Shown in pieces: positions 46,092-53,521 of a DNA stretch of 64,000 bases. This DNA comes from Hymenochaete sp. R1. Its lineage: Eukaryota; Basidiomycota; Agaricomycetes; Hymenochaetales; Hymenochaetaceae. A program made the position numbers and the translations under genes. Positions within the stretch are counted from its first letter, which is position 1. Every line of letters starts with the position of its first letter. Location: the NCBI GenBank assembly GCA_019400425.1, contig JAFREE010000011.1, positions 275,591 through 339,590 of the forward strand. Reading direction: 5' to 3'. The notes below the pieces were generated by a model, which worked only from the letters and a program-made list of their open reading frames with translations, made no database searches and was not told the origin of the DNA.

Positions 46092-46685
46092 ATGATTAAT
46101 GCCGCAATTAATGTCATAGGACACCTACGACCGAATCTCTCTTCCGTCCCTCGTGGACTTGGCATTTTCACCCCAATTCGGTCCAATTCCAGCAGCACTA
46201 CAGCGGATTCACGAGAGAATCGCGCACCGCCGTCGAGTCGTGCTCATTCGACGCCCAAATATGCAGTGAAGCGAGATTTCAAAGAGAATGTCTCCAAAGA
46301 AAACCGAACCGTCGAACACGCTCGCCCGCGCAGAGAAAACCATACACCCTCCGGAAGCTCCTCACGCTACTCGTCCTCGTTCCAAGACTTGTCGCGAATC
46401 CCTACTGAGGGCGCTTACAGAGAAAGTTTTCGCGGCCCCGGGCAGGACCGCATGCAGAATAAAAGATACGAACGACGAAGGAACAATGACGATTCTCCGC
46501 AATTTCCGAAGCTGACGCCGAGCTCGCGGAGGATCGCCACGTTCGAGCCCAGACCTCATGAGCGCAATCGGGAGGATAGAAAACGGTACAAACAGCCAAA
46601 AGGCACGCTTGTTGTGCCGAAGCCGCTCATTCTAAACATGGAGGGAGGGTTCGTCGAAGGAGAAAGATCCGTGAAAGTAAAATGA
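46092..46685 (+). CDS. Hypothetical basic protein with possible mitochondrial leader
   Basis: A single-exon frame of 197 aa. The start MINAAINVIGHLRPNLSSVP followed by RGLGIFTPIRSNSSS has the Arg/Ser-rich, acid-free look of a mitochondrial presequence. The rest is low-complexity and Arg/Ser/Glu-rich (NRAPPSSRAHSTPK, QNKRYERRRNNDD). It ends in a more ordered PKGTLVVPKPLILNM then EGGFVEGERSVKVK. That end looks like the beginning of a domain, so this may be the N-terminal piece of a once longer protein. I do not recognise a family. Confidence 0.45.
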   Translation: MINAAINVIGHLRPNLSSVPRGLGIFTPIRSNSSSTTADSRENRAPPSSRAHSTPKYAVKRDFKENVSKENRTVEHARPRRENHTPSGSSSRYSSSFQDLSRIPTEGAYRESFRGPGQDRMQNKRYERRRNNDDSPQFPKLTPSSRRIATFEPRPHERNREDRKRYKQPKGTLVVPKPLILNMEGGFVEGERSVKVK

Positions 46686-47784
46686 GCAAGGCAGAGAGGG
46701 CAGGTCCAGGTTTTGAATAGGAAGCCTTGAAAATGGTTTGGCGAGTTACGTCTTCATACTTTGCTGCTTTTCTATCTTTCATCTTTCACCTTCCTTTACT
46801 TATATTGAATCTTCACCAATGTGACCATCTGATCGAGCTAATACATTGCGACTTGTCAGTCATTTTGGATGCCCTATCCGAAGATCAACAATGAGCGTAT
46901 CAATGCGCGTTATTGACTCCTCTCCTTCGTCTAAGGAGGTTCAGAACCGGGCTCGCAGCTCAGTGACAGCTCTAGGGCATTGGTGTAATTCTTCCTCTAT
47001 CAGTAGGAAATGAAGTGCATCGATGTGATATATGGAGGAGCAAGCCCCGGAATAACCCCATTATACCTAAGAAGATTTTCGTGACGGTCGTTGATGGGCG
47101 AAGCCTGGGGGTGGTCAAAAGAGCAGACATATTTTTAGCTGACGGAATGGTCGCAACGGCTTGCCCATAGAGTAAGTGTCTTACGGAGACTTGGCTCTTT
47201 CTAAGCAGATAGCAGATTACACAACGTATAGTGCGCTTTCCTTTCGTTATTGGGCATGACTTTTGTATTAACTAGGATACAGTCTTAGATTTACGGGTAC
47301 ATGGCAAGGTATTATTGCTTCTACTGTTACAAAGCAATTCTTCCTCGTCATTTATAACGAAAACAGCTGCTTCACTTTGTTAACAAATATGCGTTCATTT
47401 CATGCAGCAACAAACTGCGTATATCAGGGTTCCTTTCGAAGCCTACCTGTAATTCATTGCGCAATGTCCACTAAATATTCTGGCGACTTTGCTGTGGTGA
47501 CTTGCACTGGGCTCATCTGGAGCAGTGATAATGCTCGCAACGCCTTAATGTGAGTCCAAATCACCGACTCTTAAGCCTATGGCCAACGCTCGTGGCGTGA
47601 ATAAGGCTACTAACTTCAATGTTCTTTTTTATTCGCTAAGAAATAGACAGGAGCATTCTTGACGTCAGGTGAGGTGACTTCCATGCATCAAAATTATTTT
47701 AACCGCTTACTGACATTGTATTTCAGAATTAGTTTGCGAATTTTTTTCTACCAGTCTGGATATATAGGCACTCGCAAGTGCAAC
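46686..47784. other. Intergenic upstream of B4
   Basis: About 1.1 kb with no gene seen. It includes the block 47425-47480 that resembles a block upstream of B3. Confidence 0.4.
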
Positions 47785-47800
47785 GGCGCGCTTGCAAAAC
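47785..47800 (+). promoter_or_regulatory. Family B upstream element (B4)
   Basis: GGCGCGCTTGCAAAAC lies 61-76 nt before the B4 ATG and 16 nt after a TATATA run (47758-47766). Equivalent words at B1 (32929-32946), B2 (35196-35212) and B3 (45032-45049) share GCGC(T/G)TGCAAA in the gene's direction. Confidence 0.5.
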
Positions 47801-47860
47801 TTCACTAATATTTGTGGGAGTACACAAATCCATCTTCCTCCAACCCTCACGTGTCTCGAC

Positions 47861-48571
47861 ATGTCCCCAACCAAGAAAATGAAGAAGCCGTACCCTAAAC
47901 CCGTAGAAAACCTTGTCGCGAAAGAGAGGAAACTCTACCAAGCTCACCCCTCCGATGCCAAGCACCCTCCTGCCGAGTCCGTCATCGCCGAGGCGCTCTC
48001 CCTTTTCAAAGAGAATGCGCATCGCACCATCCATTTCTGGGAAGGAGCAAGAAACGATGAAGAGTATAGAGAGAGAAGAAGAGAGAGAGAAAAGGCGTGT
48101 AACTGTGCGCTGGAGATTCTTGCTCTTCGCTCTGAAAAGACTTTCAAAAGGGCTAACAGGGCATATAATCCTAGAGGCAAGGGAGAAGATCTGAAGGAAG
48201 CAATAAGCCTCATTCACGCTGAATTGTCAAGTCGTCTGCAAGCACTCTACCTTGATATCATGAAGAGCAAACTTTGGGAGGACCCTGTACGCTTTCGTCG
48301 TGTGATGGTCAGGGTGCAAATTGAAGCTCTGATCGTCTCGTTCAGTCTCGTGGATCGTGAACTCGACAGGGCGCTTGATGCCGGGGATAACCAAAATCCT
48401 GCTCGTAAGGCGGGGTACGATGAACTCTGCGCCGAGTCAGAAAGACGGGATAACTTGCTCTGTGATTGGGTCGAGTATGGGAATGACATCCTTGGTAGAG
48501 AATCGATGAGGTGCATGTCAGAGATTTATCGTGAGTTAGAAGGAACTAATATCGGGGATTTGAGCGACTAG
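47861..48571 (+). CDS. Family B paralogue B4, truncated by an in-frame stop
   Basis: A single-exon 236-aa protein. Landmarks are MSPTKKMKKPYPKPVENLVA with KERKLYQAHPSD, then PPAESVIAEALSLFKENAHR, ACNCALEILALRSEKTFKRA, LIHAELSSRLQALYLDIMKS with KLWEDPVRFRRVMVRVQIEA, and IYRELEGTNIGDLSD-stop. Past the TAG at 48569-48571 the same frame stays open for 24 codons to a TAA at 48644-48646. It reads a tail with DDESRD and ending VVQKKSPK, equivalent to the B3 tail (DDEPVQKESPK). So the TAG appears to be a recent truncation or a readthrough site. A tRNA-Phe gene in the opposite direction follows 300 nt downstream. Confidence 0.7.
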   Translation: MSPTKKMKKPYPKPVENLVAKERKLYQAHPSDAKHPPAESVIAEALSLFKENAHRTIHFWEGARNDEEYRERRREREKACNCALEILALRSEKTFKRANRAYNPRGKGEDLKEAISLIHAELSSRLQALYLDIMKSKLWEDPVRFRRVMVRVQIEALIVSFSLVDRELDRALDAGDNQNPARKAGYDELCAESERRDNLLCDWVEYGNDILGRESMRCMSEIYRELEGTNIGDLSD

Positions 48572-48872
48572 GACGTGTTCATGAAGTCTGTGATTGACGA
48601 TGAATCCAGGGATCACAATGTAGTTCAGAAGAAATCTCCTAAATAATACAGACAACATTCGTCTTTATAATTTACTGATTCCGGTTGCAGGACGTACAAA
48701 CAAATTCTTACTTAATACAAGACCGTTTTTTTTTCAATCCAACAACTCATAGGCTCGCTTTAATCTTGATAAATGCAATGGCTCTTACGGATATCTGGGA
48801 TTGTTTCAATTCTGGTTTTAAAAGAATGCAAGTACAAAGGAGAAGACAAAAAAAGTCAGACTGTCTAATGCA

Positions 48873-48945
48873 TGCCACAACCCCGGATCGAACGGGGGAC
48901 CTTTAGAACTTCAGTCTACTGCTCTCCCAATTGAGCTATTGCGGC
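48873..48945 (-). tRNA. tRNA-Phe (GAA), copy 2
   Basis: A 73-nt cloverleaf on the minus strand. The acceptor GCCGCAA/TTGTGGC, T-arm and anticodon stem equal those of copy 1. The D-loop is AATTGGGA rather than AGTGAGA. The anticodon loop is CTGAAGT, with GAA. There is no intron and no CCA. A run of seven T (on the minus strand, about 48860-48854) follows as terminator. The same 27-43 G-A mismatch is present. The gene points toward B4's 3' end, mirroring the tRNA1-B1 arrangement. Confidence 0.93.
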
Positions 48946-49066
48946 ACGTTCTTAAAGCCTCTTAAATTTTATATATACTACTACATTTTGTGCGGGGCGA
49001 CTTGCTTGTGTCGTCCCATTGATCGCCAGATCTTTCCTTCTTTCCATCACACACTATCCTACCAAT

Positions 49067-50890
49067 ATGACAGAGTCCAGAACATCGGTTAGAAACTTCT
49101 TGCCGCGCTCTCTGCTCGATACGGACCTATACAAGGCCAGTCTCTTTGTTACTATAATGGCTGTGAGAGGTGCGTTGAGCTGACTGTATGCGCTCAACGC
49201 AGTTCACGATGCAACAAGCTGTTCATCGCCACTTCCCTAGCTCTCAGGCTGTTTACCAGTTCACACACCGTGACAGCGATACTTACTTTTCTAAGGCATG
49301 CTATGAACGATTTCTTGAAGCTCTTCCTCGTTCGTTGTCTACTTTTCCCTTATCTCTTGCGTTGACTCAATGTTACTGACTCTCTCGCTTTCGGCATACG
49401 CGTAGACTTTGCCGAGCTCACGGCAACCGACGAAGACATCAACTGGCTCCGGATTACTTGTCCCTTTCTCACTCCTTCGTACCTCCATTACCTCTCTCAA
49501 TTCAAGTTTGACCCATCTCAAGTACATGCCGAGTTTCACCCACTGAGCAAAGAATCAGGAAAAGGAAGGATAGAAATTCGGGCGGAAGGTCCATGGGCCG
49601 AGACCATTCTTTGGGAGGTGCCACTCATGGCGTGTCTTAGCGAAATCTATTTTACAACAACGGACAGGGATTGGAATTATGATGGACAAAGAGGCAAGTC
49701 TCTCAATCATATCTTCTTGCACATCATCTTAGGACTACCCTTTCTAGAGAAATGCTACGAGAAAGCAAAGAACTTGCTAGAGGCTGACATACACTTCAAC
49801 GAGTTTGGAACGAGGCGGAGGCGGTCGTTCCACACCCAGGATCTGGTCGTCGAAACCTTGATCCAGGCAACAAAGGACTTCCCAGGGAAAGGCAAGTTTG
49901 TTGGAACGAGCAATGTGAGCCTCACCCACTCAAGGTGGGCACGTCCTGATTAATTTCTCTCTGTAGGTATTTCTAGCTAAGAAGTACGGGATACAACCTA
50001 TGGGAACGATTGCACAGTAAGCCCATTTATAATAATGCATACCAATACTCTGGCACTGACAGCTATCTCTTCAGTGAATGGTTTATGGCGGTACGACATT
50101 CTCTGCTCCTGCCTCTTTTTAATCTGCTGAGCTGATCTGGTAGGTTGCAGCATTGAGGGGCTACGAAGGCGCGAATGGTCTGGCACTGGACCTTTGGGAT
50201 GAAGTATACCCAGATGGCCCTCGAACGGCACTCACAGACACCTTTTCCACCGAAGTGTTCTTTACAGTAAACATAGACTTTTCTTTCCCCCCCAATTCTA
50301 TAGTTGGCTCATGACATTTTGTGCTTCCTACTTCCAACGAACAGGATTTCGTCGCTAATCCATCGCGCGCGAGCCGATGGAAGGGTCTGCGACAAGACTC
50401 AGGTGATCCTATGGCATTTGCTCCTCGTGCAAAGTTGGCTCTCGAGTCTATGGGTTTCGATCATAGGGATTGGTCCATCATCTATTCTGATTCTTTGACC
50501 GACGAAAAGGCAAAGAAGATTAAGGAGCAGTGCGATATTCTCGGCTTCAAATGTACGCTCTATATATTTTTTTCACCTTATGAAGCTTAAGGAGGCTCAC
50601 CCTAACTGAAGGTTCCTTCGGAATCGGAACGTTCCTCACAAATGACTTTGCCTCTACTTCCGTTAGCAATGTCAAGAGCAACGCACTCAACATGGTCATC
50701 AAACTTGCCCAGATAGACGGACAATCGTGCATCAAAATTAGTGATGATTTGAACAAGGTATCGTTGTTTCGCTTTACAAACTCGATACCGCAAGAAGCGA
50801 CTAAGACACGCTGAACTTGGATTTCTTTAGCATACAGGGAATCCAGAGAAGGTCAAGGAAGTTAAGAGAACTTATAGAATCACTGTATAG
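49067..50890 (+). CDS. NPT1: Nicotinate phosphoribosyltransferase
   Basis: Nine exons give about 425 aa. It starts [20 protein letters not shown] then LYK, and, after intron 1, [12 protein letters not shown], the conserved N-terminal block. Further blocks are [34 protein letters not shown] (the His phosphorylated during ATP coupling), [20 protein letters not shown] with [36 protein letters not shown] and [11 protein letters not shown]. The enzyme makes nicotinate mononucleotide in the Preiss-Handler NAD salvage route. One internal exon (50075-50090) is only 16 nt. Intron 1 either uses a GC donor at 49136, restoring the family sequence exactly, or a weak GT donor at 49148 that adds four residues (ASLF). 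Confidence 0.92.
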
Positions 50891-50944
50891 TTAGCGACTT
50901 ATGTGTTATCGATTTGGTTCTTAAACCGCATGGGATTACGACCT

Positions 50945-50969
50945 CCCGCCCCGCCCCGCCCCGCCCCGC
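50945..50969. repeat. (CCCGC)n short tandem repeat
   Basis: About five consecutive CCCGC units, 55 nt past the stop of the nicotinate phosphoribosyltransferase gene. This run of GC is unlike the surrounding AT-rich flank. Confidence 0.85.
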
Positions 50970-51264
50970 GCTCAGCGGTCATACTTCTCCGAGCAGTTTA
51001 TCTGAAAGTATTGCTGCCGTTTCCTGCACGTCAAGATACATGATACGGCTTTCTTCTTTCTCGGGTCCATTAACAATGAAAGCAAAGTGAGTGACTGTAG
51101 TTGGAATTTGGTCTAATAACGAACATTGAAAGCAGATGCTAAAGCAAAGAATTACAACTAACATCTGGATGTTCCAATCATACCATGCTTTCCACATATC
51201 TGTAAATCTTCGGAAGCCACATACATCCTCGATACTGAAAGCTCACTTCCAAGCGCCTGCATGC

Positions 51265-51873
51265 TCAAGCGAGCTGCTCGTTCGCTGGATCAACTGTACC
51301 TGCAACCTGCATCCATGCGTCCAAACCGTCTGTACCTTCCCCTTTCCCATACACCAAAGCGTCCTCTTCACTTATGTTGCATTGGGCCAAGATACTACGT
51401 CGTACATTGTCGTAAGTGTCAAGCCGTTGCGGCATGACATCCTCACCCGTTGAAGTAACAATACTAAAGCAGCGTAATGCGTTCGAAAGCTCCGCAAACT
51501 TCTGAGAGACGAGATCGAAATTGGGAATCCCGCTATACGGTGCTGGAGCATCACTTTCTATGTGATTACCTCTTCTCAGGCTAGCGATTGCATGCGCAAT
51601 GGCTATCGAGGCACTTCTCATGGGCAGCCAGACGTTGTCGATGACGCTCTTATCCTTGTCTGGAGTCCCGAGGATTTTCATGCGGAGACGATGGAGTGAT
51701 TCGCAATGCCTACGATAAGTCTTAAACGGCTTGGGTTCTGTGTCTTTGACACGTTTTTTGGGGGCACTGTTTGGGTCATTGGGCGGTCTCCCCCTCTTCT
51801 TTCCACTCCCACTTCCACCGGTAGATCCGGGAGGGATAGGGATGGATGGTAATTGCTCTTGTTGATAGGACAT
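51265..51873 (-). CDS. Family A paralogue A4 (unknown function)
   Basis: A single-exon protein of 202 aa (203 if the ATG three bases upstream is used). It starts MSYQQEQLPSIPIPPG and has a basic stretch (GKKRGRPPNDP, an AT-hook-like GRP) and PKKRVKDTEPK. The core is YRRHCESLHRLRMKILGTPD with KDKSVIDNVWLPM, then YSGIPNFDLVSQKFAEL and CNISEEDALVYGKGEG. It is closest to A1 in the core (HC..LHR..MKILGTPDKD..VID). The GRP tripeptide flanked by basic residues occurs in A1 only as GRKRGR. Three upstream copies of the family element lie at 52161, 52237 and 52459. Confidence 0.7.
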   Translation of the reverse strand: MSYQQEQLPSIPIPPGSTGGSGSGKKRGRPPNDPNSAPKKRVKDTEPKPFKTYRRHCESLHRLRMKILGTPDKDKSVIDNVWLPMRSASIAIAHAIASLRRGNHIESDAPAPYSGIPNFDLVSQKFAELSNALRCFSIVTSTGEDVMPQRLDTYDNVRRSILAQCNISEEDALVYGKGEGTDGLDAWMQVAGTVDPANEQLA

Positions 51874-52160
51874 CACCGGGGCAAGAAAATATGGTAAACA
51901 GTTGAGTCGGTAAGAGACCTGCGGTGCAAAAGTTCATCAACCTCAGTATGTGAATGACCATAGAAGTAAGGGCTCATGAGTAAGTGAGTATACTGACCAC
52001 TGAAACTATCAGATGTCGTAGGCTAAGGAATAGGGAGAGAGGTGGTCTTTCACTGCACTGATAAGGTACGACGATATTTATGATCAGGGTAAAAGACCTC
52101 GTTCGAAAGCTAAGCTTTGCTTTTGAAGGAAGGGGCAGCTTTGATTACCCCTCGGCTTAG

Positions 52161-52186
52161 TTTGCTTCATTGCGCTTTCGCTTGCC
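52161..52186 (-). promoter_or_regulatory. Family A promoter element (A4)
   Basis: Read toward A4, the reverse complement is GGCAAGCGAAAGCGCAAT followed by GAAGCAAA. It lies 288 nt before the ATG. A shorter GCAAAAGCAAAGC lies nearer the gene (about 52113-52125), and a TATA-like ATAAATAT follows (about 52075-52082). Confidence 0.55.
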
Positions 52187-52236
52187 GACATAACTCGCGA
52201 GTACCAGCAGAAAGTACCAGGTTAAGTATGCATTTA

Positions 52237-52485
52237 CTTTGCTCCGTGGCACTTTCGCTAGCTGATATAATCTCTCGGCGGATTATACTAGTAACAATGC
52301 ACTCACTGGGAGGAGAACCAAAGAGGGGGGTCCGGAAGGGGCACTGGCACGCAATGTGACACAAGAGGAAGTCTGTCAGTGGATGAAGCTAGGTACGAAT
52401 GAACTCTTAAGGGACTATGCCTTACTGACGAAGGCAGGCTAAAATAGCCTCACTCACACTTTGCTTCATTGCACTTCTCCTTCCT
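52237..52485 (-). promoter_or_regulatory. Two further family A element copies without an adjacent gene
   Basis: Imperfect copies lie at 52237-52265 (plus-strand CTTTGCTCCGTGGCACTT then TCGCTAGCTGA) and 52459-52485 (CTTTGCTTCATTGCACTT then CTCCTTCCT). Both are in the orientation serving A4 and sit in a 1-kb gap with no intact gene. Confidence 0.45.
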
Positions 52486-52888
52486 GAACTACAAGTAATC
52501 ATCCAACAACCTGAGGGTCAGATAAATTGGTGCAGCGTGCTGTATGTATGCATGTGTATGCATTCGAACGCATTGACTTCGTCTACTCGTCTTCATTGCG
52601 TTCTTCCTCCGAGTTGCTGAGTCAATTAATCAGTAGGACGTCTAGCAAATTGAAGGTAGTGTGCTACGATTTGCGTACTCGATGTATTATCAAAAAGCTG
52701 GAGATTAGCAATAAACTCCTTGATGCAGTATGCGTGATTTGTTTGAATGTTTTCATGGCGCCCATCGTAGGTCGAACTTTCGTTATTTGTGGACTAGAAC
52801 ATACCACCTTGACTAGCGAAAGAAAGTCGTATATCCAACGAAAAAAAATGACATCTATTTATAGGCAGTCTAGTATCACGTATTAGTA

Positions 52889-53521
52889 TCAAACCTCGGA
52901 ATCAAGGCCCGTAAGCAACTCTGTGATATCTTGTTCCAATTGATCCACAGGAAGCTCTGCAATCTCCTCCCTCCCGTACGCCAGAGCGGCCTCTTCCGTT
53001 ATGGTCAACTCTTTCAATATCGTGAGGCGTTTCTCTTCGTACTGGTCGACGTGCTGCGCCCACATATATTTCGGTGCGCTTCCTCCCAGCCCAACCCTGG
53101 TGATACTGGATTTTGAATTCGTGAGTGTCTTGAACTTGTCTTCCATCTCCTTGTACAACGTGAGTTTGATCTCCGGGCGCGGCACTTGGGGTTCTCGACG
53201 CCACCATCCAGTTGCTATGTCTCTTTCTCTCATAAGTCGGATCATAGGTTTCCAGAGAGTTTCGACCACTGCCGCGTCCTTGACTGGTGTCCCGAGGATC
53301 AACGACCGATAGCGATGTAGCTCTTCGCATCTCGTGAGGTAAAGCCGGACTGTCGAAGGCGGTGCATCAAGTTTGGGGAGCACATCACGCTTCTTCCTTT
53401 GAGAGTTACTGGAGACGTTATTGTCGTCGTTTCTCTTCCTTTTACCTCGACTGGAACTGGAGATGGAAACAGGAGGGTCCGAGGACGCCTGTCCTTGTTC
53501 AGGTTCTGGATGATTCGACAT
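52889..53521 (-). CDS. Family A paralogue A5 (unknown function)
   Basis: A single-exon 210-aa protein when started at MSNHPEPEQGQAS (53521). The frame is open for 11 more codons, but an acceptor-like CTCTAG sits there, so a 5'-UTR intron is likelier. It has a basic region (RGKRKRNDD, SQRKKRD) and a core of YLTRCEELHRYRSLILGTPV with KDAAVVETLWKPM. A KMEDKFKTLTNSKSSITRV-type block follows (it reads EMEDKFKTLTNSKSS) and the end is LTITEEAALAYGREE. It groups with A2 by the RSLILGTP motif. The tail is acidic (ELPVDQLEQDITELL). No domain recognised. Confidence 0.7.
   Translation of the reverse strand: MSNHPEPEQGQASSDPPVSISSSSRGKRKRNDDNNVSSNSQRKKRDVLPKLDAPPSTVRLYLTRCEELHRYRSLILGTPVKDAAVVETLWKPMIRLMRERDIATGWWRREPQVPRPEIKLTLYKEMEDKFKTLTNSKSSITRVGLGGSAPKYMWAQHVDQYEEKRLTILKELTITEEAALAYGREEIAELPVDQLEQDITELLTGLDSEV

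Noticed and set aside
31375..48945. tRNA-Phe copies as heads of SINE elements
   Set aside because: Both are complete cloverleafs with Pol III terminators close behind, and no shared body, A-rich tail or target-site duplication is seen. They look like genuine tRNA genes.
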